Source: Endothia cerciana
Taxonomy: Eukaryota > Ascomycota > Sordariomycetes > Diaporthales > Cryphonectriaceae
DNA: 64,000 bases
Assembly (NCBI GenBank): GCA_026119935.1
Contig: JALRMH010000033.1
Span: 62,001 to 126,000, forward strand
Direction of reading: 5' to 3'
The first letter of the stretch is position 1, and each line of letters starts with the position of its first letter. Both the position numbers and the translations under genes were made by a program. This document shows positions 33,737-44,886 of the stretch, in pieces. The notes under the pieces are model-generated. The model was not told the origin of the DNA. It did no database searches and saw nothing but the letters and a program-made list of their open reading frames with translations.

Positions 33737-34999
33737 ATGAAGGCCTCCCCGGCAGCGATGAGTGTGCTCGCCGCCAGAGCTGCACTGCGAGCAAGAACCT
33801 CTGCTTTCCTCTCTCCTGGGATGAGATCACCCATAAGCCTCTCAAGATGCCAGAGTCAACGAATGCCGTTGAGATTGGCATCTCATGCTGGTCCAAGCGA
33901 GACCTCTGCTGCCAGAACCCGTCCTGCGTTGAGACCCTACGTCTCATCCGCAACTACGAAACCGACATCTCCTGTCGTAAATACAACAGCCAGCTTCGAA
34001 GATGGAAAACAGACGCCAGCTCCCACACCATACGAACCTCCCAAGACCGGTCTCCTGGCATACCTGCCACGCCCATGGGTCCCCTACGCTGAACTCATCC
34101 GCCTCGACAAGCCCACAGGCACCTACTACCTCTTCCTCCCATGCCTCTTCTCCACCCTCCTCGCGGCGCCGTTCGCGAACCCCATCGCCCCGCCCCTCAC
34201 CGTCCTCGGAACGTCCATGCTCTTCTTCGCCGGCGCGCTCGTCATGCGCGGCGCGGGCTGCACCATCAACGACCTCTGGGACCGCAATCTCGACCCGCAC
34301 GTCACCCGGACGCGCCTCCGCCCCATCGCGCGGGGCGCCGTGACGCCTTTCAGGGCCCTCGTGTTCACCGGCGCGCAGCTCCTCGCCGGCCTCGCCGTGC
34401 TCCTGCAGCTGCCCCTCGAGTGCTTCTTCTATGCCACCCCGAGCCTCCTGTTCGTGGCGTCGTATCCCCTTGCGAAGCGCGTCACGTACTACCCGCAGTT
34501 CGTGCTGGGGCTGACGTTCTCCTGGGGCGCCATGATGGGGTTCCCCGCGCTGGGTGTGGACCTGTTGTCCAACGGGCCGGCGCTGACGGCTGCGGCGTGT
34601 CTGTATGCGTCGAACGTGTCGTGGACGGTGCTGTACGATTTTATTTATGCGCATATGGATGCGCGGGATGATGTCAAGGCCGGCATCAAGAGTATCGCGC
34701 TTGCGCATGACCAGTCGAAGAGGCTGTTGGTGGGGCTTGCGGCTGTACAGGTCGGCTTCCTAACCGCTGCTGGGCTTGCGGCTGGTGCTGGAGCGCCTTT
34801 CTTTGTGGTCGGTTGTGGAGGGGCGGTCGTCGCGCTGGGATACATGATCAGGAAGGTCAACCTGCAGAGTGTGAAAGATTGTTGGTGGTGGTTTGTCAAT
34901 GGTTGCTGGTGGACTGGTGGTATCATCAGTGCGGGATTGGCGGCGGACTATGCCCTCAAATATATCCAGGAGGCGAAGGAAACGGAGCTCGAGAAATAG
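33737..34999 (+). CDS. COQ2: 4-hydroxybenzoate polyprenyltransferase, mitochondrial
   Basis: Single exon of 420 residues. The first 70 residues are Arg/Ser/Ala-rich, fitting a mitochondrial presequence. The UbiA-family diphosphate/Mg binding motifs are both present: NDLWDRNLD at 178-186 and YDFIYAHMDARDD at about 300-312. About eight hydrophobic segments follow the usual UbiA order, and the C-terminus is complete. The enzyme joins the polyprenyl tail to 4-hydroxybenzoate in the inner mitochondrial membrane, the first membrane step of ubiquinone synthesis. In-frame Met codons at 33737 and 33758 are both possible starts; the longer one is given. Large antisense frames over this gene are shadows of its GC-rich codons. 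Confidence 0.95.
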   Translation: MKASPAAMSVLAARAALRARTSAFLSPGMRSPISLSRCQSQRMPLRLASHAGPSETSAARTRPALRPYVSSATTKPTSPVVNTTASFEDGKQTPAPTPYEPPKTGLLAYLPRPWVPYAELIRLDKPTGTYYLFLPCLFSTLLAAPFANPIAPPLTVLGTSMLFFAGALVMRGAGCTINDLWDRNLDPHVTRTRLRPIARGAVTPFRALVFTGAQLLAGLAVLLQLPLECFFYATPSLLFVASYPLAKRVTYYPQFVLGLTFSWGAMMGFPALGVDLLSNGPALTAAACLYASNVSWTVLYDFIYAHMDARDDVKAGIKSIALAHDQSKRLLVGLAAVQVGFLTAAGLAAGAGAPFFVVGCGGAVVALGYMIRKVNLQSVKDCWWWFVNGCWWTGGIISAGLAADYALKYIQEAKETELEK

Positions 35000-35322
35000 T
35001 CGTCTTGCACCATATGCCATCTTCTAACCCGTATCATAGACTGCGTGACAGGATCGCATTTGACGAGTCCACCCTCGCTCATCCTGGTCCCCTCGTCGCA
35101 GTTGCGCTCATGCCTCCGGTATCCGCACACCCTTGTCCTGTGCTCGTGGCGCAATGATCTTTTATTCGTCGATCATGTCTACCAAGGTAAAATCAGAACC
35201 CCCTTGCCTGATTTGAAGATGCCGATGAGAGCAAGCATTGATTGACGCCGAAAAACCCAGAGCATCCCTTTGCTGTCTTTTTGTCCCTCCGCAATTCCGT
35301 CCCCGGAGTAGCAGCATGCCGT
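35000..35322. other. Convergent 3' interval, COQ2 and RPS23
   Basis: 323 bases tail-to-tail. It should hold both polyadenylation sites; I see no gene. Confidence 0.5.
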
Positions 35323-35912
35323 CTAAGAGCGGGGCTTCTCCTTCTTCTCCTTCCACAGAGCCAGCAGACCGACACCAGAGACCTTGACGACCTTGAAACG
35401 CACACCGGGAATATCACCCTTGGCCTTGCCCTTACGACCGAAACCAGCCAGGAGCACCTCGTCGTTCTCGTCCACGAAGTTCAGGCAACCGTCGTTGGGA
35501 ACTAGAAGCAGTCACGCAAATGTCAGCCGATGTGTCCAATCCTGCGTCTACCTTCGCCGTATACGCCTCATTCCATCTTTCTTGATCTTATTTGTGGAGG
35601 CGCGAAAGGCTCGTCGTAGTGTGGACTTTGGACAGGGGTGGGTTGTCTCGTACCGAAAGCAGTGACCTTCTTGCCGTTCTTGATCAACTGGACACGGACA
35701 CACTTCCGGATGGCGGAGTTGGGCTGCTTGGCCTCGACACCGACCTTCTCGAGGACGATACCCTTGGCGTGGGAGGAACCTCCGAAGGGCGAGGACTTGA
35801 AGGCGGTGCCCAGGGCTCGCTTCTTGTAACCGTTATCGGCCCATCGCTGCTCGCGGCGGTTGTTGCGCAGCTTGCGCGCGGCGTTGAGTCCTCTAGGCTT
35901 GCCCTTTCCCAT
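35323..35912 (-). CDS. RPS23: 40S ribosomal protein uS12 (S23)
   Basis: 145 residues from two coding exons (35912-35654, 35501-35323). Starts [20 protein letters not shown], contains the decoding-centre loop [14 protein letters not shown] (its proline is the hydroxylation site in eukaryotes), and ends EKKEKPRS, all as in eukaryotic uS12. The intron falls inside the codon joining TAF to [10 protein letters not shown] likely additional intron lies in the 5' untranslated region: donor GTGAGT at 36143, acceptor CTATAG at 35922, 222 bases, ending eleven bases before the start codon. Such leader introns are common in fungal ribosomal-protein genes. The product sits at the decoding site of the small subunit. 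Confidence 0.96.
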
Positions 35913-38071
35913 TTTGACTTGCTATAGATGGATATCAGGTGATCAGTCTCGCGTGTCTCGTGGGTTTGTTGAGAACTGAGGTTCGTGATCTGGGTTTCGG
36001 TGTTGGTGGGTCGATTGACGAAAACGTGCGAGCCTGGTCAATGGTGTCGATTGTCGCCGCGAGGCCAGTGTCGGTCGAGTTCGATGAATCGTGGAATTGG
36101 TTGTGTGGAGGCGTTCAGAAGGGGAAGGGCAGCATGTACTCACCGATTATGACTTGATCGCTGAATGAAAGGTTGGTGTGGGGTTGAGAGAATGGTGGAC
36201 GTCGAGGAAATCGCGAGAAATTCTCGACTGTAGCAGATTCGACTGGGCGGGTTTGCCCTTGCCGCTAGCGATGTGTGGGAAGAGCTGGCTGGTCTGTGCA
36301 CGTCAGGTCCCGTGACCTCGCTGACTAAGTCTGGCCCGAACCTCGATCCGTAATCTGCGACCCATCGTCACTTTCGCTGCAAGGACCTGCGAGTGCTATG
36401 TTCACCTTGAAATTCATCTGGCGCATGAAACCATGTGACCATCTATGACTTCATGTGTCTCTCATGGCGTATATCTCAGATCACTGGCGCTGACGATACG
36501 TTGCCTCGACCGTCGGACTCATACTGAGTTGCTCTGCCACAAGTCAGCTGTGAAGACCACCTGGGCCCCACAAGATCCATTGACAGACGACCCGCGACAG
36601 TAGAGTCCTCCGGTTATCTGGTCGACTTCAGAGGCTGATAGTATATCTGTGAAGAGGTCAAACATTCAGAGCCTGGCAGTTTCTCGCCCCTACCCGGAAG
36701 AAGCGCCCTGCGCCACCTCACATCTAGTCACCCCCGATCGCAGGTCGGCACGGAGATGATATCGCGTTGAAGTGATCCAGCTTGCGCACAGTAGCCCTGT
36801 GCTATCCGTGGTTCTCTTCCTTGGCCAACTTTCCGTCTTCCAAACATGGTAGATACTACCTTCGGAACAGTGTTTTGGTCCCAGTGGCGATGGTGCGCAT
36901 CTCGAACAGCTCAGACTCCGCCGCAACTATCTATCCTCCAGATTTGACTGTTGCTGCCAACAACCTCTTCTTTACGGCTGGCGAGATAATGCGTATCCTG
37001 TACGGCTTTGCAGCTCAGGATTCATCGCGGTCCCGCCCTGAGCACTTCTGCAACTTCACAGGCAAGATCAATGAGCAATCCTGCTGCATTACATGCGTGC
37101 TAGCCCTTGTTCCTGCGTGACTGATCTACGCCTTATGATTCGCCCTCATGATAACCGCTCTGGTGTCACCTGTGAGCCGCATACGAAAATCTGGCCAAGG
37201 GTCCGGCAAGTATACATTCTGCGCCTGATAGTCGACAGCATGGGCGGGGAGAACGATACTTTCGAGTCCTCGAGCCAGAGAGGCGCAACCGACAAGGTGA
37301 TTACGCAGTAGGCTAAGCGGTGGTCTGTGAGGTACGGCAAGTTGCTCGAAGAGCGAGATGGCGCTGAGCCGGTGACAGTGAGCTTATGTCCTGCTGGCGG
37401 TAGTACCAACACATGGGCCCGGAGTCTTGATGTCTATGAGCATCAGCAGCAGCCAATAGATTCAGACTGAGGAAGCGTCTTCTTGGTAGGGAAAGGAAAG
37501 TGGACACCACTTGCAGGGTGAAGTGGGAAAGGGCGTACTCTCCTCGTGATATCACCCAGTAGAAGCAGATTAATCAGCCCATCAGAGGACAGATGGCCAT
37601 ACAGAATAAGCCACCGGAATACACATTTAACCAAGGGTATCAGGAGAGCAATCTCAAAAAGACAACAGCATTGCCATAGGGAGAAGTATTCATTGTTGTT
37701 CACATAGTGGTGCCTTTAAGAGGGGGGCGCCTAGTGTAAATGCGTAAATACACCGGGCACCCCTTTTGCCTTTGGAGAAACGCCCGTGCAACTTCAATAT
37801 CAACGTCCCAGGTGATCGTACCAAGTCGGCACACCTCGCAATGTACAAATCACAAGCTTGAGAGCCAGCCTGTGTAAACACTCCAACATATCCTGCGGAG
37901 GATCCAGAATCGTCGATCGAATCCCAATATCAAGCCCGCGCCTATCAGTACCCCAGCTGGTTTTTGCGCCTTTGGAAGGTCCCGGCAGGAGCACCCGGAG
38001 CGGGACGCGCAACGGCTCATCTCCGACGGCGAGCCAGGTATACCGCGTAGGGCGGCAGATTAGTCCATCAG
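35913..38071. other. Intergenic, RPS23 to the 38072 gene
   Basis: 2.2 kb. The first 230 bases are the RPS23 leader with its probable intron (35922-36143). The rest has only short frames without recognisable content. A divergent promoter for the two genes must lie here. Confidence 0.5.
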
Positions 38072-39112
38072 TTGTCGGTAGGGGAGCGGATGAGTAAAAT
38101 GTCTCAATCACAGCAGCAGCAGACACAACCTGCAAGACCTAGGCCGCAGAGGAATCCGCCCCCTGCCCTGTTCCTGCATCCCTCACCCGCAGCCTCGCAT
38201 GTCTCGCTTCCATCCACCACCCTTGGTCCAGGGTCAGTCATCACGGGTCAGGCCTCCTCCCAAGGGCAAGGGCAAGGTCAACTACACTCGCGGAACTCAT
38301 CAGCCCTGCCCCCCCCCGACCCTTTAGCCGCAGCGCTCTCCAAACCAATGGACCGAGGAACAGCAGCGACGACGATAACGACGACGACGACGACAACGAC
38401 AGCAGGGGCATCAGCATCGGCATCGGCATCAGCGTCAGCATCAGGCGCCGCAACCGCCCCGCGCAGGGGCACCCTGCCGCCGCTGCAGACCGCGGCGGCG
38501 TCATACACGCGCCGCGAGTCGACCCGCGCGACGGATAGGACCGACGCGCTGTGGGCCGAGATGCAGGCGACGCTCGAGGAGGTCGAGCTCTCGGCCAGCG
38601 GCGGCACGCGCGTCTTCGGCCCGGACCACGACCGCAAGCTCGCGGAGCTGCGTGCCGCGCAGATCGAGCTCGCGCAGGCGTGGGCCCGGTCCGAGGCTGA
38701 CGAGGCCATCGAGACCACTTCTGTCGCGGCCGCGTCGGTGTCTACTACGGGCGTCGGCGGCGGCGGGGACCTCAGGACGGACGGGACCGGGGGCACGGGT
38801 GCCGAGGGCGGGGCCGGCGCGAGGAGTGCGGGGGCCGGCGCTGCGAGCATACGGCCTGGGAGTGCCGGTGTCGGTGCGGAGAGGCTTGGGCGCAAGCTGG
38901 ACGAGGAGACGGAGAGTGATATCAGGCGTGCGAGGGAGAGGAGGAAGGCGAACGACCGGTATTTCCAGCGGGTCAACCAGGGCGTGCTGGATGTCGTCGC
39001 AAAACTGGAGGATGTCGCTACAGCAATGAGAGCCGTGGAACAGGAGTCCAAGGACGTCTGGGGAGATGAGAGCGTGCCGTCTAGTGCAAGGCCTTCAGAC
39101 ACGCTTCAGTGA
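38072..39112 (+). CDS. Low-complexity protein with a C-terminal coiled coil, function unknown
   Basis: Single exon of 346 residues. The first 140 residues are disordered: a Gln run, a Thr run from an ACG array (about 38380-38400) and an Ala-Ser alternation. Residues about 155-215 form a charged helical region with the pattern ALWAEMQATLEEVELSA...VFGPDHDRKLAELRAAQIELAQAW. After a Gly-rich linker comes a second helical region (SDIRRARERRKANDRYFQRVNQGVLDVVAKLEDV). I take these two helical blocks to be the conserved core of a fungal family without a name known to me. No signal peptide, membrane segment or catalytic motif. The start may instead be Met at 38090 or 38099. Confidence 0.7.
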   Translation: MSVGERMSKMSQSQQQQTQPARPRPQRNPPPALFLHPSPAASHVSLPSTTLGPGSVITGQASSQGQGQGQLHSRNSSALPPPDPLAAALSKPMDRGTAATTITTTTTTTTAGASASASASASASGAATAPRRGTLPPLQTAAASYTRRESTRATDRTDALWAEMQATLEEVELSASGGTRVFGPDHDRKLAELRAAQIELAQAWARSEADEAIETTSVAAASVSTTGVGGGGDLRTDGTGGTGAEGGAGARSAGAGAASIRPGSAGVGAERLGRKLDEETESDIRRARERRKANDRYFQRVNQGVLDVVAKLEDVATAMRAVEQESKDVWGDESVPSSARPSDTLQ

Positions 39113-40384
39113 GTCTGTTGCTACTCTGCGACGCGGCATCGACATCCACCACGCCAGCATGATCGAGAAGCGTCAAGTCGTCTGAATACTTTCTCGAGTC
39201 AGCGAATTCAGCTGGATACCGATTTAAGGGCTGCTTAGTGGGACCGCACTCCCGGACTGAACAGTTCACCACATGGTATCTAAGGCGTCCTCCGGTCATC
39301 AGGTCGCGAGTGGCCGGAATCGAGTTTGAGGCGCCCAGCGACTTTTCTGCTACAACATACATATCAAGGCCATCACAGACTCAAGAAACCTCTCCATCCG
39401 ACTTAGAAGGACTCACTGGTGTAAAGTCTTTCGCGGCAAGACTTCCCGCCCGTCCAGGTGGTTGTCCGCGGCGTGTTATAAACCAATTCTGGTTTCCTGG
39501 CTCTGGCCCACCGCTGCGCTCTTGCTGCAGTGAGACGCAATGGCAGACCTGTCTGCAGAGCAGTGGAGCCGTTCAGAGGCCAGGCCTCCGCAGCTGCTCA
39601 GACTGGGAACTCAAGGACACAGGTACTCAGCATGGCCATGTAGACATGACTCCCCCAAATCTTCTTGAGGAGGTGGATAACCTCAGTCATAAGTGCGAGT
39701 CAAGCGGTCTACTTAATTATTTAGGAAACATTGTTTGTGTGCTCCTGGGGTGCCCAGTGCCTATCTAACCAAGGCCGCAGACACCAGCTGGCTTCCGTGC
39801 TGCAAGTTCTTGTTTCGTTCAGGACAAATAGACGGAGAAGCTGTTCTAGTGCTGTCCCCAACATCGTGGAGTACGTCGACAGAAGCGGCTTGAACCGACA
39901 TAACGCTTGCAGAAAGTTGAAGCAGAGCATTGGCGTCAAACGACTTAGGCTATAGGAAACTTTTCAACCTGCCACAGTCGACGGAGTACGCCTCATGTTC
40001 CACCGAAGCCCGCGGAGAGTTTACAATCATAGCAGCGGGAATAACTGATGCACAATCTAAAGTCTGAAGTCTTCTCCACCAACGTGCAGGAATTCCAGTA
40101 CTCAATTCGTACTGGCGATCCTGCGTAGCACATATCAAGCTTACAAATACCTGCGGCGCAGCTTGCGCTATCTACTCGAAATAGCAAGCATAAGGACCCA
40201 GCGTCCCTCCATTAACAATCCAGGGCCGCAGGATCTTGAAATTCCATGCTTAAGTAGGTTGATATATGAATAGACTCCTAACTACTCTTAAGAGTTCGAG
40301 GTCCTCACGTCTCCCTGTAAATATTACAGCCAGGCTCCCCTTGTCCCCCCAACCTCCGAACAGAAATAACGCTAGGCACTCACA
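39113..40384. other. Intergenic, 38072 gene to the hydrolase
   Basis: 1.27 kb with short frames only. A C-rich, A-rich leader precedes the ATG at 40385 (CTCACAATGG context). Nothing else can be supported. Confidence 0.5.
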
Positions 40385-41167
40385 ATGGCGACACAAAACG
40401 TCTCTATCATAATAGTCCCGGGCTCCTTCGCCACGCCACGGCTTTACGAGCCCCTCGTCAACGTCCTCCGCGGCCAGGGATACGAGGCCAAGGCCATCAA
40501 CCTTCCCTCTGCCAACGACGGCTCAGTATCGCCCGCCCCGACCGCGGATGACGACGCGGCGCACATACGACAGGCTGTGACGGCCATACTGGACGACGCG
40601 GCCAGCCCCAGGGATGTCGTCCTCGCGCTCCACTCCTATGCCGGGGTCCCGGGGTCCTCAGCCGTCCAGGGCCTGAGCAGGGCCGACCGCGCGGCACAGG
40701 GCAGAGACACCGCCGTGGTTGGGGTGGCCTACATTGCCTCCTTTGTGCTGCCCCTGGGCCAGGGCAACCGTGCGTTCCTGAGCGCGACGGGTGACATGCC
40801 CGAGGGGCCTTTCCGCGATGGCATTCCGGGAGGGTATCTGCCGGCGATCGACCCGGCGATGGCGCCGTGGGTCTTCGGCGATATCGAGAGCGAGGATGGG
40901 CGGGCAAAGTACTTGGCCATGATGACGAGACACAGTTCTGACAGCTATGATGGGGTTGTGAGGTACGAGGCCTGGAAGGAGATCCCCAGTGCCTCGATTA
41001 TTCCCGAGAAAGACGTGGTTGTCCCGACACATTTGCAGGAGAAAATGTACGAGGACGCGCAGGCTGCTGGCGGGATCATCGCAAGGGTATTTGCTGAGGG
41101 CGTTGGCCATATGTTGGTACTCAGCCGTCCGGAGTGGGTTGCCGGTGAGATTATCAAGTTGACGTAG
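40385..41167 (+). CDS. Alpha/beta hydrolase (AB hydrolase-1-like)
   Basis: Single exon of 260 residues. It starts with the first core strand and oxyanion loop (VSIIIVPGSFATP), then has the nucleophile elbow ALHSYAGVPG with Ser84, a likely acid near residue 205, and the catalytic histidine in EGVGHMLVLSRPEW (H242). The length and motifs match small cytosolic alpha/beta hydrolases common in ascomycetes, often of the group near plant methylesterase-like enzymes. No signal peptide. The substrate is not predictable. The neighbours give no pathway. The leader CACAATGG is a good start context. Confidence 0.88.
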   Translation: MATQNVSIIIVPGSFATPRLYEPLVNVLRGQGYEAKAINLPSANDGSVSPAPTADDDAAHIRQAVTAILDDAASPRDVVLALHSYAGVPGSSAVQGLSRADRAAQGRDTAVVGVAYIASFVLPLGQGNRAFLSATGDMPEGPFRDGIPGGYLPAIDPAMAPWVFGDIESEDGRAKYLAMMTRHSSDSYDGVVRYEAWKEIPSASIIPEKDVVVPTHLQEKMYEDAQAAGGIIARVFAEGVGHMLVLSRPEWVAGEIIKLT

Positions 41168-42399
41168 AAGTCTGGTGGCAGCAAAGTGAGGGTCATCGGG
41201 TTGTGTACGAGACTTACCACTATAACACTAATCATAACGCCTAACTCAGGTATGGGAACAACTAGAGCTGTCAAAACTATAACTGCACGGATCTTGTAAC
41301 CGGCAAAATGTGCGGCTGGTTCCTCTTCCCTCGAAGCGTCACCAAAGTCATCTGGGCTCTGAAACGTGGTTGTGAGAGTGTGGTCTCTATCTCCCCTCCA
41401 TCCTCGGGCACTCATTTGATTAAATAGTTCCTTCTGCGTATCATTATATATATGCCGTCTTGCTCACAATAAGCCAGTTTTAGACTGGTCGTGATATATT
41501 GGGTAGAGTCAAGCAACAGAATACTATCTAGGAAGTCTTCCGCAATCGATATAGTCTACTGGTGAGAACGCCCACAATTGACTTTCACACTGAGATACAG
41601 ACCCTGAACACAGTTTTGCCATAGTTCCTGGAGTGTTCGTGACCTTCGATGACTGCTCAGCATGAGTCCATCAGGACTGGCATGTCGCAGACCATGCCAT
41701 AGGGCGGGGGTATCGAGCAACCAAGAATCACGACTTGCACATTACATCGTACCAAGCGCACAAGATGCCATCTTTAGAGATCGAGATGCAGGAAGACCAT
41801 CGAGGGAAGTAAGGTGACGGAGTAGATCATGATTGACCTTCTACCTTACAATGAGGACTAGTGTCGATAATCTGATCTGCATTCTAGCTACGTAATTACT
41901 ATCACTATGCGATCTGTGTCGCAAGTGAGAATGGCATCACAATAGGAGCTGGACAAGTGACCATAGCTGCTCGTCCTGAATGCAGGCAGGACATCCTGCA
42001 AGCAATAGTCGTCCTCTCTCACTGCAGCCACGAGTCTCTCAACCAGGACGGTATTTACAGACGCACGTAGCTTAACGACGTCGGGCTGGAGCAAAACAGA
42101 TGTCTTCTGGATATGCACAACTTATGTGCCACGGACTCAGCGTAAACAACCAAGCGTCCGACCGTTCGTGGGTTGCTGCGTGAACTACGATGCCTGTGGA
42201 CCAGGCCCATACTCGGGGCTGAAGGCATCCAAAGAAAACCATGATGGAATCTAGGTACCTCCGAGAGGAAGTAAGGAGAATGCGCATCTTAGCGACAAAT
42301 CGACGTCTAGGATAGGTGAATAGGGGCAGAAGCCTGGCCGAGGCAGCTGTGCTCGGGTCCGACCCATGTGGACCAGGAGGAACCCCGGTTGACCCGGCG

Positions 42400-42406
42400 T
42401 ATAAAA
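42400..42406 (+). promoter_or_regulatory. TATA-like element
   Basis: TATAAAA followed by an A/C-rich stretch, the right distance upstream of the small frame at 42543 to act as its core promoter. Not tested against any transcript. Confidence 0.35.
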
Positions 42407-42542
42407 TCTCACACACCCGCCTGCTTCCGGACATCGCGACGACCGGCCGCCCGTCACCGTACGGCCTGACCACCATCCTGCCGAATAGCTACTAGCCTGC
42501 GAGATCCCTTTGCTCTCTCACGAGTGATCAAGTCATCTTGAA

Positions 42543-42761
42543 ATGGACAAGAAGGTGGGTAGCGACAATTGCGGGAGTGCAGGTGATGCAGTCGAGCTTG
42601 CAATCGGCTTGCCAGGGTTCACGTTCGAGGACAGACGATCATATGGAATCAGACTTGGCAAGATGATGATGGACGAGATGAACAGGAGAAGATTGAGGTA
42701 CTTTTCTTGCGTCCAGTTGCAGTCAGGACTGGCCTCCAGGCTCACACTCACCTCCAGCTAG
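42543..42761 (+). CDS. Hypothetical 72-residue protein or first exon
   Basis: Frame MDKKVGSDN...LGKMMMDEMNRRRLRYFSC. It has a TATA-like box 137 bases upstream but no recognisable domain. Two possible donors (after the fourth codon, and near 42697) mean that it could be part of a spliced gene. Not recognised; listed only because of the promoter-like sequence. Confidence 0.22.
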   Translation: MDKKVGSDNCGSAGDAVELAIGLPGFTFEDRRSYGIRLGKMMMDEMNRRRLRYFSCVQLQSGLASRLTLTSS

Positions 42762-43426
42762 GGGTCGCACTTGCGATCCATCCATCGACACCTTGGCTCC
42801 GTCCATGGTGAACTGCTGATCGACCGGCACAGAGCCACTGACATAGCCACCACTGCCAATCAGCCAAGATTGCGTTATGAGAAAATGCCCATGACGACCA
42901 TGATTGACACACCTTGAACAACCATCGCGGACTCGCCGAAACAGCCAATGCATTCCGCCGCCTTCCAGCCCTGCCGCATCAAGACCCTCACTGGGCCCCG
43001 GTGAGAGTGAGCAGAGCTGAGATCAGAGCCTTGCAGGGCACATGCAACGCCAGGCGTTTCTCACTAGGGCTATGCATCCCTCACATGTCCCGGCGGTGCG
43101 GCCGAACAGGCCAGCAGCTGAGATGAGGCACCAGCACGAGCGCTGTGAAGGGTACGCCACACCCCTGTCGCCGCCTCATCGGCTGTGTAATCGATGGTTC
43201 TGAAGATGATATCGATACCGTGGGCTCGGCATATATTGCCCCTTCGCGCAGGCATGACTTGTAATTTTGCTCCTGGCTGGACAAAATAAAAAACACAATG
43301 TACCGTAGGGTATCAGCTCCCACCAATGCCACTTCCTTCCGCGTTCGAGCAGGATGAGGGACAAAAATATGCAATCCATCCCAGAGACCATTACGCCCGC
43401 ATCGCATCCGCCATGGTGAATCGCTC

Positions 43427-44886
43427 GGAGCTGCACCCTGTACGCGGGAACCTGACTGATTCCTTTGTAGAGAGATGAAGAGAGATATCCCATTCCCGTC
43501 GATGCTTCTTCGCGGCCCACACACTGCGAGGAACTCGAGTCGGGATCCCCCCTCCCACAGGTAGCGGTCTCGGACCCCTCGGCCTCCAACCCCCTTGGGA
43601 ACGGCCAGGATCTGTACTTGAGCGACAGACAAGATGCGTCCAAGCCCAAAGAGCCTAGCCCGCCCACATCAGGCATGAGATCGTCTCCGTCAACTTTAAA
43701 GCAGCCGCGCAGAAAGACCATTTCCGGGCTGAGGAGACGGGCCTTCTGACTGCTTGTCGGCATCGTCTCAGTTCTCGTGATCGCTGGAGCTGTCGTTGGT
43801 GCGGTAGTCGGGTCCAGTAAGACTGGAGGCGGGAGCAGCTCGACCTCGTCGCCTATGCTTGCAGCCAACAGCCGAATCGCGGCAGCCACCATGAACATGA
43901 CGGGGTCGACCAGCACGAGTGTCCAGGTTGTATATCAGGATCTGGATACGACCGATCTATTATACCGACTCATTTGGGACGACGAGGCTTCTCCAGAGCA
44001 GAGGCTGTCGTTGTCGCCTTCACCCCAGCGAAAGACCCCTATCGCCATTACGACGGCCAATTCGACGGCGGATGACGGGATAGTGACGAATGTGTTTTAC
44101 CTGTCAGAGCACACCAAAGATCCTTCAATGTCAGACATCTGCCAGGTGACACTGCAGTGTTCTCTCAATGCAGAAAATTGCACCGTCTCAGATAGCGCAA
44201 TTATCAGCGGCAACGCTACAAAGGGCGTCGTCGGAACATCCGGCCTCGCTGCGACTGTCCTATCCGACAGCTCCGAACTTCGAGTGTACTATAAGGCTGG
44301 AACACACGCTGTGAGAGCCTTGGTAGGAAACAGCGCGGCAGCAAGCGGTTGGCAGGATATCTTGATCGGAAGCGCGTCGTATACTGGCTCCAGTATTGCC
44401 GTTAACCTGGACCCGGATGAAGAGACACTGCAGGTGGTCTTTGTGAACCCTGCCACCAAAGAATTGGAAGACATCGTGTACAGTGATGCCTCGGGACCAA
44501 TCAGTAACGCCGGTAAGAAGGACCCAAATGCAACGTCCCTTGTTTTGATGCGAGACACTGACAGCACCGCAGCCACTGCCGTCGCCTCCTCTGATCCGCC
44601 AGGCTGGAGCACAGGCGCTATGTTCTCGAGCTGCTTCGAGCCCGGACTTGACCAACACCACGTCTTTTACGTGGCTTCGACGGGAGATCTGTATGGACTG
44701 TGGTCAAAGGGCTTCAACAGTACGTGGACTTCGACCCACAACGCCAAGTGGGGGACAGCAGTGGGAGGCATTGCGAGCGTCGCTTGGGACAGCCAAGTAC
44801 GGCTACTATATATGGCTGGTAGTCCTCCGACATTGGGTATGTCCTCCAACAATGCGGGTCACTGGTCAGACGTGCGGGCGTCTTGA
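43427..44886 (+). pseudogene. Membrane-anchored fungal lectin-like (fucose-lectin type) gene with a TGA in the transmembrane segment
   Basis: One frame runs from about 43471 to 44886, interrupted only by TGA at 43747-43749. The layout is that of a known fungal family: an acidic Pro/Ser-rich cytosolic part (YPIPVD...ELESGSPLPQ), a basic stop (PRRKTISGLRRRAF), a hydrophobic segment (LLVGIVSVLVIAGAVVGAVVG), a Gly/Ser linker, and a roughly 300-residue beta-propeller-like ectodomain with repeated strands (VQVVYQDLDTTDLLYRL, LRVYYKAGTHAVRAL, HHVFYVASTGDLYGLW) and several NxS/T sites. The TGA is exactly where relatives have Trp in FW-L at the start of the membrane helix. The true start is unresolved: the frame is closed by TAG at 43468-43470, perhaps an acceptor. 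The ectodomain is otherwise undamaged. Confidence 0.65.

Larger units (their letters stand above)
41168..43426. other. Gene-poor interval, hydrolase to the lectin-like gene
   Basis: About 2.26 kb. Contains a TATA-like TATAAAA (42400-42406) 137 bases before a 72-codon frame at 42543. On the minus strand around 42750-42870 a short frame reads SWLIGSGGYVSGSVPVDQQF, which looks protein-like but has no start or partner. Otherwise nothing is seen. Confidence 0.45.

Noticed and set aside
33944..34708. 254-codon antisense frame over COQ2
   Set aside because: It is a shadow of GC-rich COQ2 codons; its Arg/Glu/Gly-rich translation has no conserved content.
43427..43470. An upstream exon MVNRSELHP for the lectin-like gene
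   Set aside because: It joins in phase, but the intron would be only 31 bases, shorter than other introns here; the start is left open.
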